From Thalassoglobus neptunius (GTDB lineage Bacteria > Planctomycetota > Planctomycetia > Planctomycetales > Planctomycetaceae): 64,000 nucleotides of DNA. Location: assembly GCF_007859735.1 (NCBI RefSeq), contig NZ_SIHI01000001.1:1134151-1198150 (forward strand), written 5' to 3'. The first letter of the stretch is position 1. Every line of letters begins with the position of its first letter. This document shows positions 8,059 to 16,543 of the stretch, piece after piece. Under the pieces are notes generated by a model, which was given only the letters and a program-made list of their open reading frames with translations, was not told the DNA's origin and did not search any database. Both the position numbers and the translations under genes were made by a program.

Positions 8059-10134
8059 ATGAAACATCTAGCCATGTTATTGCCAGCTTTGGCAATGGCA
8101 ATCTTTGTTGCTGATGTCGACGCAGGGGCTTGCGGGAAACACCGACGGCGCTCTTGTCCGGCACCATGTGCGGCAACCACCGCATGTGCGACAACAGCAG
8201 CTTGCGGAACTTCAGCAGGAGGCCCATGTGGCACAGTTGGCGGTCCATGTGCCACAGCAGGTGGCCCATGTGATGCAGTTGTTGGCGGCAGTCAAGGAGG
8301 AGCGACTCCGGTACCACAGCCTCAGTACATCGAACGGACTGTCATGGTCCCTGAGATGACAACTGAAACTCGTACCGTCACCGTGACCGAGTACCATCAA
8401 GAGCAGCGTGAGCGAACCTACACTGTCAACAAGCAGGTTCCTCGCACCGAAACTCGTTCACGAACAGTGGTCTACTACGAGAACGAACCACGAACTCGCA
8501 CCGAAACGTACACCGTGTACGAAACTGCTGAAGAGCAGAAAGAAGTCGAGTACACCGTGCACGTTCCTCAGACAGAAGAAGTCGTCAAGACTCGCACTGT
8601 CCACGACCAGGTCTGGGAAGACAAAGAAGAGACCTACACAGTGATGGTTCCGCAAACAGAAGTGCGAACCGGAACTCGTACAGTCACTGACATGGTCGAA
8701 GAAGAAAAGACCCAGACTTACACAGTGATGGTTCCTTACACTGAAGAGCGAACCGGAACTCGTAAAGTTGTCGACTACGTCGATGAAGAAGTAACTCAAA
8801 CCTACACCGTCATGGTTCCACGCACCGAACAGCGTACCGGAACCCGTCGCGTTGTGGACTACGTCAACGAAGAAGCGACTCAGACTTACACAGTGATGGT
8901 TCCTTACACTGAACAGCGAACCGGCACTCGACAAGTCGTCGACATGGTGAACGAAGAGAAGGAAGTTGCTTACACAGTGATGGTTCCTCATACCGAAACT
9001 CGGACTGGAACACGACAGGTTGTTGACTACGTCGACGAATCCGTCGATCAGACTTACACCGTCATGGTTCCACACACCGAAACTCGGACTGGCATGCGGA
9101 ACGTCTGGGACACTGTTCAAGAGCAACTGACTCGAACAGTTTCACGAAGTTCCGGATCATGGGTGACCGAACAGGTCGCAGATCCTTGCAACCCAGCTTG
9201 CACACGATGCGTTTGCAAATGGGTTCCACAGGTGACTTGTGAAGAAGTTCCTTACACCGTGTGCAAGCAGGTGTGCCGACAAGAGCCTTACGAGTACCAA
9301 GTGACTGTCTGCAAGCCAGAACAGCGAACACGAACCGTCGTTCAGCGGAAGCCTGTCACTCGTACTGAAGAGTACACCTACAACGTGTCTGTCTGTCAGC
9401 CAGAGCAGCGCACACGCACTGTCACTGTCTGCAAGCCAGTCACTCGCACCGAAGAGTACACTTACAACGTGACTCTTCACCGCCCAGAAGAGCGAACTCG
9501 CACTTACACCGTCTGCAAAGCTGTTCCACGTGACGAAGAGTACACCTACAACGTCACTGTTTGTGAAGCAGAAGAACGCACACGGACTTACACTGTCAAG
9601 AAGCCAGTGACACGCGAAGAAGAGTACACCTACACCGTGTGCCTTCAGCGTCCAGAAGAGCGAACTCGCACTTACACTGTCAGCAAAGCTGTTCCTCGTC
9701 AGGAAGAGTACACTTACAACGTGACAGTCTGTAAGCCAGAAGAACGCACTCGCACAGTGAAAGTCAGCAAGATTGTTCCTCGCGAAGAAGAGTACACTGT
9801 TCAGAACACAATCATGGTTCCTGAAACACGTACTCGTACTGTCACAACCTGCAAGCAAGTCCCTGTCGAAAAGACTCGCGAAGTCAACTACTTCGAACGC
9901 GTTCAGAAAGAACGAACCGAAGAGTACAACGTGACTGTTTACGACACCGTGACTGAAGAAAAGACACAAACTTACAACGTTTGTGTTCCAGTTCAGGTTG
10001 AAAAAGAGATTCAGGTCCAAGTCTGTCGAATGGTTCCAAAAACCATTCAAGTTCAGGCACCAGCTTCAGGATGTGCTCCAGGTGCTGGGTATGGTCCAGG
10101 TGCTGCAGGTGCATGCAATCCTTGCTGCAACTAA
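8059..10134 (+). CDS. YTV-repeat cell-wall protein, cysteine-containing (planctomycete type)
   Basis: The ATG at 8059 follows a strong GGGGGGAGGA site and opens a signal peptide (MKHLAMLLPALAMAIFVADVDAG). The mature protein of about 670 residues is almost wholly repetitive. A Cys/Ala/Gly-rich N-terminus (120 residues) is followed by one block of TYTVMVPxTExRTGTRxVVD repeats and one block of YTYNVTVCxPEERTRTYTV repeats, both with a 28-residue period, and a Cys/Gly-rich C-terminus ending CNPCCN. Proteins with YTV domains were reported as cell-wall components of Rhodopirellula baltica. The cysteines would allow disulphide cross-linking into a wall lattice (inference). A strong stem-loop follows the stop. 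Confidence 0.88.
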   Translation: MKHLAMLLPALAMAIFVADVDAGACGKHRRRSCPAPCAATTACATTAACGTSAGGPCGTVGGPCATAGGPCDAVVGGSQGGATPVPQPQYIERTVMVPEMTTETRTVTVTEYHQEQRERTYTVNKQVPRTETRSRTVVYYENEPRTRTETYTVYETAEEQKEVEYTVHVPQTEEVVKTRTVHDQVWEDKEETYTVMVPQTEVRTGTRTVTDMVEEEKTQTYTVMVPYTEERTGTRKVVDYVDEEVTQTYTVMVPRTEQRTGTRRVVDYVNEEATQTYTVMVPYTEQRTGTRQVVDMVNEEKEVAYTVMVPHTETRTGTRQVVDYVDESVDQTYTVMVPHTETRTGMRNVWDTVQEQLTRTVSRSSGSWVTEQVADPCNPACTRCVCKWVPQVTCEEVPYTVCKQVCRQEPYEYQVTVCKPEQRTRTVVQRKPVTRTEEYTYNVSVCQPEQRTRTVTVCKPVTRTEEYTYNVTLHRPEERTRTYTVCKAVPRDEEYTYNVTVCEAEERTRTYTVKKPVTREEEYTYTVCLQRPEERTRTYTVSKAVPRQEEYTYNVTVCKPEERTRTVKVSKIVPREEEYTVQNTIMVPETRTRTVTTCKQVPVEKTREVNYFERVQKERTEEYNVTVYDTVTEEKTQTYNVCVPVQVEKEIQVQVCRMVPKTIQVQAPASGCAPGAGYGPGAAGACNPCCN
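8551..9117 (+). repeat. YTV repeat block 1, 84-bp (28-codon) period
   Basis: About seven in-frame units read TYTVMVPxTExRTGTRxVVDxVxEE, spacing 28 codons. The central units are near-identical in protein and partly in DNA (the run acagtgatggttcc recurs), while third positions differ. This suggests old duplication with selection on the protein. Confidence 0.85.
9283..9830 (+). repeat. YTV repeat block 2, 84-bp period, cysteine-containing
   Basis: About six to seven in-frame units read YTYNVTVCxPEERTRTYTVCKxVPREEE, again spaced 28 codons. The same period as block 1 indicates that the two blocks derive from one ancestral unit, with cysteines gained or lost in one of them. Confidence 0.8.
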
Positions 10135-10154
10135 GCATTTGAATCGCATTGATT

Positions 10155-10193
10155 GAATCGGCAGCCTTCTGGACTTCAGAAGGCTGCCGATTC
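10155..10193 (+). terminator. Perfect 16-bp stem-loop after the YTV gene
   Basis: GAATCGGCAGCCTTCT (10155-10170) and its exact complement (10178-10193) enclose a 7-base loop, 20 bases after the stop. Only a short T tract follows, so it may work as a terminator or as a 3' stabiliser of what is likely an abundant mRNA. Confidence 0.7.
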
Positions 10194-10352
10194 TATGCGC
10201 GGATCGTCAGTCAACTCGAGACATGACTTGCGGGGCCTCGTGGCTGCGAGATTCTCCCGATGCCCTCACTTGCTCCAACCTTCACTTGATCCGATATCGC
10301 TCACACAATTGCGGAGCGTGGCCATGTGAGGCTTGGCGTCATTGTGAGAACT

Positions 10353-11915
10353 CTAAGATGCTCTCTCGCGTGCACGCCGCTTCTGGAGCTTTCTGAGACG
10401 TCTTCGTTCGCTCTTGCTGAGCTTACTCAGGTCAACGTCTTCGTCGTCCAGGAAGTCGATGTCGGTGTTCGCTTCGGCCGGTTGGATGTGAGCCTTGGGA
10501 ATTGACTCCGCCTGATCGGTGCGGGCAACCTTACCGAGAACACGAGGCTTCTTCCGGCTCGAGCTTTTGGCAGGAGCTGGCTTGGGACTTGGTTTCGCAC
10601 GCTCGGTCGGTTTCGCGTTTGTCTTGGATTCAGCGGACGGCAGTTCCTCTTTGACGTTCTTTTCAGCTGCGGACGCTTCCGCCTGAACGGTCTTGGATGT
10701 CTTTCGCTGATTTTGGGCTGCGGTTTTTTGGGCTGCCTTGGCTTGGTCGCGTTCGAGGCGTTTCTTCTTCGCTTCCTCGGCGGCGAGTTCCTTTTGACGC
10801 TTGGCGTCTTCTTTCTTCTGATCGCGTTCTGCCTGCTTTGCCTGATTGAGAGCCGCTTTCTTTTCCTGCTTCTCACGTTTCAGCTTCTCGGCAGCTTCGT
10901 TTCTCTCAGCGAGTTTCTGCTTCTTCAGTTCGTCGCGTTTTTCCTTTTCCACGAGTCGCTTGGCGTTCTTCTCGCTTCGGAGTTGTTGGCGTCGTTCCTG
11001 ACGCTTCAGCCACCAGGCTCGCAATGGAGCAGTCTTCTCGAAGACGCGATCTTTCACCTTCTGAAGAGCGGACTTTCCTGACGGAGCTGCCTCATTGGTG
11101 ACGTGAACGACAAAGCGGACGTGCAGCAAGAGGGTCATCGTAATCAGGTAGTGCCAGAGGGCGACCGTTCCATCGAGTGCGACATCGCGAAGTTCAACGG
11201 GGATGAAGCGATTCATTCCGATCGTCAGTGATCCGCCCGCAATCCCGACAGCCAGGGTCAATCGCCACATCCATCGGCTTTGTGGAGACCACCGCATTTC
11301 ACGTGCAAGCATTTGGTGAAGCGTCAATGCGCCGACCGAAAACGGAACAAACCAGTACCAGGTTTCTGCCTGCCAGCAATAGATTGGCCATTGCTCAAAG
11401 AGCAGGACCGCAATCGGGCGATGGAGTTTCAATGCAATCGACAGACAATTGATTGCCCAGAATGAAGCTGCCCAACCCCAGATGCGGTATCGTCCGCTGA
11501 AGTCTTTTCGGCTTCGGGAGCGATACCAGAAAATCAACCACGAAAGTTGGGCACTCAGGGTCAAGAAAATGACGCTGAAAAACTGAAACCCGGAACCATG
11601 CGGTGGGCAAATCAGTTGGGCGAGGCCGAGAAGTTCTGTCTCGGCGAGACTCACACCGACCAGGAACAGAAACGCGAGCAGGCCAACCAGACCGAAAGCA
11701 ATGAGCTTCCACAGGGAAGCAGGGACGATGCTTTCGTCAGCGACGACATCCGATTTGGTTGTCGGAAGGTCTTTCGACTGCCGTTTCAATCTCTCTGAAG
11801 GTGGTGAGGTTTGAGATCGCTGTGAAGGTGGAGGGGCAACCTCTGACGACGTCTGAGCAAGACGTCGACGCCGACGGTCATCCAATGAACCGGAACCTGC
11901 AAATTTTGCGGTCAT
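10353..11915 (-). CDS. Multi-pass membrane protein with long charged coiled-coil tail
   Basis: About 520 residues from the ATG at 11915. An N-terminal basic, Ser/Pro-rich segment (about 65 residues) leads into five or six membrane helices (about 75-270). After these comes a 120-residue run of almost continuous Lys/Glu/Ala/Arg/Gln coiled coil (EKNAKRLVEKEKRDELKKQ and on), then a Lys/Pro/Ser-rich linker and a C-terminal basic end (SKSERRRLRKLQKRRA). I recognise no family. It could anchor a cytoplasmic assembly to the membrane. An in-frame TTG at 11969, after a CAGAGGA site, would add 18 residues. Confidence 0.65.
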   Translation of the reverse strand: MTAKFAGSGSLDDRRRRRLAQTSSEVAPPPSQRSQTSPPSERLKRQSKDLPTTKSDVVADESIVPASLWKLIAFGLVGLLAFLFLVGVSLAETELLGLAQLICPPHGSGFQFFSVIFLTLSAQLSWLIFWYRSRSRKDFSGRYRIWGWAASFWAINCLSIALKLHRPIAVLLFEQWPIYCWQAETWYWFVPFSVGALTLHQMLAREMRWSPQSRWMWRLTLAVGIAGGSLTIGMNRFIPVELRDVALDGTVALWHYLITMTLLLHVRFVVHVTNEAAPSGKSALQKVKDRVFEKTAPLRAWWLKRQERRQQLRSEKNAKRLVEKEKRDELKKQKLAERNEAAEKLKREKQEKKAALNQAKQAERDQKKEDAKRQKELAAEEAKKKRLERDQAKAAQKTAAQNQRKTSKTVQAEASAAEKNVKEELPSAESKTNAKPTERAKPSPKPAPAKSSSRKKPRVLGKVARTDQAESIPKAHIQPAEANTDIDFLDDEDVDLSKLSKSERRRLRKLQKRRARERAS

Positions 11916-12269
11916 CCTGCCGCTAACTCTCTCGTCGAATTTAGAAGGGGAGCTCGCGGATAAACGCAATCCTCTGTGGCATCCTGCCTTCGAATATCCC
12001 TTTCATCGACTCGAAGGGTTTTGTTCCCCATGACCACTCAAGTTGTGCTGCGGGATTTCGAGCGGAAGGCCCGGCCGGAACGCAAGAGTCGTACAACAGG
12101 TGGCCCCTGCCCAGCTTCTCTATTTACAAGTGGTGCCAATATGGCCTTGTTGCAGCGAGTGTGGTTGGTGCCGTAATGGCAGTGTTGCGGAGTGCCTCGC
12201 AATGTCTCAATGTGTATTTGTTGTTGTAAGTGATTGGATAGTATCGTCTTGAGTTGTTGTTGTGGTATT

Positions 12270-12286
12270 CTGGCACGTGGTTTGCT
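12270..12286 (+). promoter_or_regulatory. Sigma-54 (RpoN) promoter of the Hsp20 genes
   Basis: CTGGCACGTGGTTTGCT matches the sigma-54 consensus YTGGCACG-N4-TTGCW at every fixed position. The GG (12272-12273) and GC (12284-12285) doublets are 12 bases apart as required. Transcription would start near 12297, giving a leader of about 72 bases before the Hsp20 start. A GTGCCA at 12331-12336 mirrors the TGGCAC element. Confidence 0.8.
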
Positions 12287-12344
12287 TTTCTGACGCATCG
12301 AACAGCACAACGCTGACAAATTGATGACAAGTGCCATTTCGACC

Positions 12345-12363
12345 ATTTTTGTGATCGGAGGAT
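12345..12363 (+). promoter_or_regulatory. Possible fourU RNA thermometer over the Hsp20 ribosome-binding site
   Basis: In the leader RNA, AUUUUU (12345-12350) can pair with GGAGGAU (12358-12363 region) through A-U and G-U pairs, with a four-base loop closed by G-C and one bulged G. This hides the strong GGAGGA ribosome-binding site 6-8 bases before the ATG at 12369. It is the architecture of fourU thermometers such as that of Salmonella agsA, also a small heat-shock gene. It is a prediction by eye only. Confidence 0.5.
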
Positions 12364-12368
12364 AACAA

Positions 12369-12776
12369 ATGCTTACTGCCAATCGACTCCATGAAATGTT
12401 TCGCAACTCATTTGATTGGAATGAACTCTTGCGAATGCACGCTGCATCGACCTCACAGGTGATGGGGCCGCGAGTTGCGGTTGCCGACACGTCGGTCGTG
12501 GTCGAATTCGATCTTCCCGGTGTCCAAAGTTCCGAGCTGGATGTGGAAGTCGAAAAGAATCGACTCTCACTTCATGTCAAGAAGGCGGAACCGAGCCTCG
12601 GCGAGGGTGGACAATGGAAAGTCCGGGAACAGGGTTCTCTCGATCAACCGATGGAGTTTCATTTCCCGTTCCGGATCGATGCGGAGAACTCTGAAGTGAC
12701 GTTGGCCAACGGCGTTCTCAGAGCGACGGTCCGTAAAAATGCGGAAGACTCACCCGTCAAATTGACGGTCAAATGA
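12369..12776 (+). CDS. Hsp20/alpha-crystallin small heat-shock protein
   Basis: A 135-residue holdase chaperone. The alpha-crystallin domain covers about residues 38-130: VVVEFDLPGVQSSELDVEVEKNRLSLHVK at its start and LANGVLRATVRK (the A-x-x-x-n-GVL signature) near its end. It binds unfolding proteins in the cytoplasm. A sigma-54 promoter and a possible fourU hairpin lie directly upstream. The second Hsp20 gene starts 74 bases downstream, so the two probably share a transcript. The conserved C-terminal I-X-I anchor is absent or weak, the protein ending VKLTVK. Confidence 0.92.
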   Translation: MLTANRLHEMFRNSFDWNELLRMHAASTSQVMGPRVAVADTSVVVEFDLPGVQSSELDVEVEKNRLSLHVKKAEPSLGEGGQWKVREQGSLDQPMEFHFPFRIDAENSEVTLANGVLRATVRKNAEDSPVKLTVK

Positions 12777-12850
12777 TCCCGGTTCAGATCCAGGAGTACG
12801 ACACTCGAACTTTACGAACAGACTCTGTTTCAGAATAAGGAGACTCATCT

Positions 12851-13264
12851 ATGGGCACTTCAACCGAAATCCAAAAAAACGACCATGTCACGGAAAACTC
12901 GACGAATGAAGCTTCCAGCACCGAGAGGAAATATCCTGTCGTGAACGTGAAGCCAGCGACTGACATCGTGGAATACAACGATCACTTCGCAATGTCAGTT
13001 GGTGTGCCAGGCGTGACGCATGACGACCTCGACGTGACAATTGAGAAGAATGTTCTGACCATCGAAGCGACCGCCCGATTCCAGATTCCTGAGGGCTATC
13101 AACCACTTGCTGGTCAACCGGTCGATCGTCGATACAGCCGAACGTTCCAGCTTTCGGACGAGATTGATCGTTCCGGAATTGAGGCCGAACTGAAAGATGG
13201 AATGATCCACGTCAAGCTTCCCAAGTGCGGTCCAGCACAGCGTACGAAACTCGAGGTGCGTTAA
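12851..13264 (+). CDS. Hsp20/alpha-crystallin small heat-shock protein, second copy
   Basis: A 137-residue Hsp20 paralogue with an alpha-crystallin domain at about residues 35-130: MSVGVPGVTHDDLDVTIEKNVLTIEA and the ELKDGMIHVKLPK signature. An AAGGAGA site 9 bases before the ATG sets the start. It differs strongly from the first copy (VDRRYSRTFQLSDEID insertion between strands), so the pair is an old duplication or two subfamilies that may form mixed oligomers. It is followed by a strong terminator. Confidence 0.92.
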   Translation: MGTSTEIQKNDHVTENSTNEASSTERKYPVVNVKPATDIVEYNDHFAMSVGVPGVTHDDLDVTIEKNVLTIEATARFQIPEGYQPLAGQPVDRRYSRTFQLSDEIDRSGIEAELKDGMIHVKLPKCGPAQRTKLEVR

Positions 13265-13357
13265 CTCCCTCGTTTGACGGGATCGTCCAACAAGTTTTCA
13301 GCGGTTTCTTTTCGAGAATCGCGTTGAAGTGGCGATCCTGGGCAAACGTTTTCGTCC

Positions 13358-13402
13358 CACTCCGTAAGAACGTGAAAAATGACGTTCTTGCGGAGTGTTT
13401 TT
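13358..13402 (+). terminator. Rho-independent terminator of the Hsp20 operon
   Basis: A 16-bp stem (CACTCCGTAAGAACGT at 13358-13373 with its complement at 13382-13397, one G-T pair) with an 8-base loop is followed directly by TTTTTCTT. It lies 93 bases after the second Hsp20 stop and closes the operon. Confidence 0.9.
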
Positions 13403-13533
13403 CTTGACTGAGAGCTGTTTGATGGGGTTAATGGGGGCATTCAAAGTCCGTGAGTATTCGTCACAATTGACGTAATGAGACCCTCAAGCAGAGATTCGCG
13501 GGCAAGCTGATCGAGTCGAAGAAGGACTGTATT

Positions 13534-14319
13534 GTGTCTCGTCGTGAATATGCTGTCTCGCGTTATTCTTCGCGGCGAAGACGTTTGATTGCCTCGCTTT
13601 ATGGTCAATCATCAGGCCACTCCAGCGACGAGGATGTTGCGTTCGTTGATCCGGTGGAAACGGAATCAGCCTCAGTTGCGTCGTCAGCGGCGATTGAGAA
13701 ATTCCGCCATCGCTTAAACCGTGATGCGGAATTGAATTGGCTTTGCCTCGGAGAGAGTTTTCCCATTGCAACTCAGCCTGTTTCTCTTGCTGGGATGATT
13801 TCTTCCGACATTCGTCGGAGAAGACGGCGATCTCGAGACATCTTCATTGACGCCACCAGTCCCGGCGGGAATTCGAGAGAGTCGCTCACCCGGTTTCATA
13901 CGCAATTCTGGCGGCAATCGATCGATATTACGGTGACGGTCCTTTCACCCGAAGAAGTGATGGACGTGCGTCAGAGCGATATCTTCAAGTCTTCGCTCGC
14001 GCAGTTTTTGAATGACACGGCGATTGCGGGCGTTATTCCGCTCTTTCTCCTGCCGCGGCTTTCTGAGTTTCTGGACGAGTGGGGCGATCCGCGAAACGTG
14101 GAGATCAGCGTGGCCAATCTGGAAGGTCAACTGCGGGAACACGACGCTCTCTTCGTTCCAATGTGGCAGCAATCGGATGACTCCGAAGCGACAGAAGGCG
14201 GAGCGAATCAGGCAGTGGACTCGCAGCCGGCGTCTCGATTCGTCACAATGTGGAGGTCTTTCTTGCATGAGGTTGAACACCATGAAGAGCAAGCAGTCAC
14301 TTCCAAATCTTTCGACTAA
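13534..14319 (+). CDS. Protein of unknown function, upstream partner of the DUF4159 gene
   Basis: A 261-residue protein starting at GTG. It opens with a short Arg-rich segment (SRRRRLIAS) and has no signal peptide or membrane helix. A central block, ELNWLCLGESFPI then SLAGMISSDIRRRRRRSRDIFIDATSPGG, precedes a region rich in helices. I recognise no family. The downstream DUF4159 gene probably starts inside its last codons, so the two are likely translationally coupled. Confidence 0.65.
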   Translation: MSRREYAVSRYSSRRRRLIASLYGQSSGHSSDEDVAFVDPVETESASVASSAAIEKFRHRLNRDAELNWLCLGESFPIATQPVSLAGMISSDIRRRRRRSRDIFIDATSPGGNSRESLTRFHTQFWRQSIDITVTVLSPEEVMDVRQSDIFKSSLAQFLNDTAIAGVIPLFLLPRLSEFLDEWGDPRNVEISVANLEGQLREHDALFVPMWQQSDDSEATEGGANQAVDSQPASRFVTMWRSFLHEVEHHEEQAVTSKSFD

Positions 14320-15256
14320 TCCAATGCGTTTGCCTGGGAAGTCCTGGCAGCAATCACCTGTTGGATCTGCTCACACAGCGTGGTTCCTTGTTGGCCTCTT
14401 TGTCTGCCTGGGGATTCTTGAGAACGACTGCGAGGCCCAGTTTCGGGGCGGTCGCCGCAATCGGATGCAGTTTTCGCAATCCATGGAACCGGGCGGAACG
14501 CGATTCTATATCGACCGCAACGGCGTGCCCGACTGGGAACGCGACGAAGAGTTTCCGGAAGATGTCTTCACGTTTGTGCGCATCATGTACAACTCGCGTG
14601 GAGGAGGAGACGGGCAATGGCGGACTGATTATCCGGACAGCGACTTAAATATGTCGTTCCGGCTTCAGCAGTTGACGTCCCTGAAGGTTAATCCCGATCC
14701 AATTGTTCTCGAGCTGACGGACCCGGCCTTGTTCAATTATCCGTTCGTCTACTTTTGCGAGCCTGGCGGCCGTGGAAGAGGGGGATGGGGCGGCGGATTG
14801 AATTTCAGCGAGGCTGAGATCGAGGCGTTTCGTCGCTATCTGGAGAACGGTGGATTCGCCATGTTCGACGACTTTTGGGGGGAGTTCGAGTGGTACAACT
14901 TCTACACTGAGATCAAACGCGTCTTCCCGGACCGTGAGCCAGTCGATATTCCGCTGGAGCATCCTGTCTTTAACGCGGTCTACGAACTCAAGGAGAAGCC
15001 GCAGGTTCCCTCGATCAATGTTGCCCAGCGTGGTCGTGTATACGGCATCACCTGGGAACGTGACGATGCTCGCGAGCCACACTATCGCGGGATCTTCGAT
15101 GACGAGGGACGTTTAATGGTCATAATCTGTCACAATACAGATTTGGGCGATGGCTGGGAGCGTGAAGGGGAAGACGAATGGTACTTCCACGAATTCTCTG
15201 AAAAGCGGGCTTACCCTCTGGGCATTAACATCATTTTCTATGCGATGACGCACTGA
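14282..15256 (+). CDS. DUF4159 domain protein, exported
   Basis: Read from the ATG at 14282 (GAGG 9 bases upstream), 324 residues. A signal segment (about 25-45, AWFLVGLFVCLGILENDCEAQ) is followed by the DUF4159 domain: FTFVRIMYNSRGGG, DYPDSDLN, DPALFNYPFVYFCEPGG and RRYLENGGFAMFDDFWG. The domain resembles a glutamine-amidotransferase-like fold and is common in planctomycete and myxobacterial operons of unknown role. An open frame back to 14012 is read across the preceding gene and gives an implausible N-terminus; ATG codons at 14267 and 14324 are alternatives. Confidence 0.8.
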   Translation: MKSKQSLPNLSTNPMRLPGKSWQQSPVGSAHTAWFLVGLFVCLGILENDCEAQFRGGRRNRMQFSQSMEPGGTRFYIDRNGVPDWERDEEFPEDVFTFVRIMYNSRGGGDGQWRTDYPDSDLNMSFRLQQLTSLKVNPDPIVLELTDPALFNYPFVYFCEPGGRGRGGWGGGLNFSEAEIEAFRRYLENGGFAMFDDFWGEFEWYNFYTEIKRVFPDREPVDIPLEHPVFNAVYELKEKPQVPSINVAQRGRVYGITWERDDAREPHYRGIFDDEGRLMVIICHNTDLGDGWEREGEDEWYFHEFSEKRAYPLGINIIFYAMTH

Positions 15257-15390
15257 GTGGACTTGTCTCCTCGGGCAACGAAATCGAGCAAGCAGCGCGC
15301 TTCCTAAGCAGAATCCGGGGCTGGGCGCGTTTTTTTCGAGTTTTTTGTTTGAGAGGAGTTTCACTGCATGCGGAATCAGAATTGGATGCC

Positions 15391-15396
15391 TATAAT
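15391..15396 (+). promoter_or_regulatory. -10 element TATAAT of the sigma-54 activator gene
   Basis: A perfect TATAAT preceded by GC-rich bases, 60 bases before the ATG at 15456. No good -35 hexamer is visible at 17 bases, so the promoter may be weak or need help. Confidence 0.4.
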
Positions 15397-15455
15397 GCGT
15401 GCAGCTCGCAACATCTTCCTCTCTGAAGCATTTCACTCTTCCAGTATTGTCAGCA

Positions 15456-16499
15456 ATGGATTCTGATCACGACGATTCTCCACCGTTCGATGGTTTCATC
15501 GGATCCTGTGATAGAATGCGCGAGCTCTTTCGGCACATCCGCAAGATCGCGAACAGCTCCGCGACTGTCCTGCTTTTGGGTGAGACAGGGACGGGAAAAG
15601 AACTCGTTGCAAGAGCTGTTCACGAGCAGAGTCCGCGTTCGACAGGACCGTTTGTCCGAGTGAACTGCGGAGCGTTGAGTGAGAGTTTGTTGGAAAGCGA
15701 GCTCTTCGGGCACATCAAGGGGGCCTTCACCAACGCCATCGAAAATCGCACCGGACGTTTCGAAGCTTCTCACGGCGGGACGATCTTTCTCGACGAAATC
15801 AATTCTGTGAGTCCCACGCTTCAGGTCAAACTGTTGCGTGTGCTGCAGGAGCAAGAGTTCGAACGCGTTGGCGATTCCAAGACGATCTCCGTCGATTGTC
15901 GGATCATCGCAGCGACCAACCGCGATCTGGCTGAGATGGTCGAAAAGGAGTCATTTCGGGAAGACCTTTACTATCGGTTGAACGTTCTTCCGATTTATGT
16001 TCCCGCTCTCCGCGATCGGCGAGAAGACATTCCCGACCTTGTTCGATTCTTTGTGAACAGGTACGCGATTGAAAATCAGCGAATCATTGCATCGGTGACG
16101 AGTGAAGCGCTCTCTTATTTGAAAGCCTATCTCTGGCCCGGGAACGTTCGCGAACTGCAAAACTACATCGAGCGGGCGATCGTTCTTGCAGACGGCGATG
16201 AAATTTCGGCAGAGTTGCTTCCTTCTCATGTTCGAGGAGAGGCACCGGTTCGCTTCGGGCGGGTGCGAACGGAACTTCAGTCGTTGTGTGCCGAACTGGT
16301 CTCTCGCGGACTCTCAGAAGTCGCGGAAGACGGAGCTTCGCATGAAGCAGTGATGGGGCTCGTCGAGCGGGAGTTGATTCTGCAAGTCCTCAGAAGCTGT
16401 CAGGGGACTCAAACGAAAACAGCGTCCAAGCTTGGAATCAATCGGAACACGTTGCACAAGAAGATCGAAGATTATCGACTTCACGATGAAGCACGTTAG
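15456..16499 (+). CDS. Sigma-54-dependent activator without regulatory domain (PspF-like)
   Basis: A 347-residue AAA+ enhancer-binding protein. Only about 13 residues precede the ATPase, so there is no receiver or sensor domain. Walker A is GETGTGKE, Walker [10 protein letters not shown], with a WPGNVREL block and a C-terminal Fis-type helix-turn-helix ([21 protein letters not shown]). The sigma-54 contact loop reads GAFTNA instead of GAFTGA. A TATAAT at 15391-15396 puts transcription near 15403, favouring the ATG at 15456 over an upstream in-frame GTG (15399). It is a candidate activator of the sigma-54 promoter at 12.27 kb (inference). Confidence 0.88.
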   Translation: MDSDHDDSPPFDGFIGSCDRMRELFRHIRKIANSSATVLLLGETGTGKELVARAVHEQSPRSTGPFVRVNCGALSESLLESELFGHIKGAFTNAIENRTGRFEASHGGTIFLDEINSVSPTLQVKLLRVLQEQEFERVGDSKTISVDCRIIAATNRDLAEMVEKESFREDLYYRLNVLPIYVPALRDRREDIPDLVRFFVNRYAIENQRIIASVTSEALSYLKAYLWPGNVRELQNYIERAIVLADGDEISAELLPSHVRGEAPVRFGRVRTELQSLCAELVSRGLSEVAEDGASHEAVMGLVERELILQVLRSCQGTQTKTASKLGINRNTLHKKIEDYRLHDEAR

Positions 16500-16543
16500 A
16501 CCGCAGTCGCCAATTTAACGCGCTCGGCGGATCTCTTTGTTGT

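Larger units (their letters stand above)
11916..12368. other. Regulatory gap before the Hsp20 genes
   Basis: This 453-base gap holds no convincing gene. Its right half carries the sigma-54 promoter and the SD-sequestering hairpin described separately. The left half shows only weak GTTGTTGTTG-type direct repeats and no assigned feature. Confidence 0.6.

Noticed and set aside
9157..10050. 297-residue Phe/Leu-rich open frame antisense to the YTV gene
   Set aside because: It mirrors the regular 84-bp repeats of the wall-protein gene; its own repeats are a by-product.
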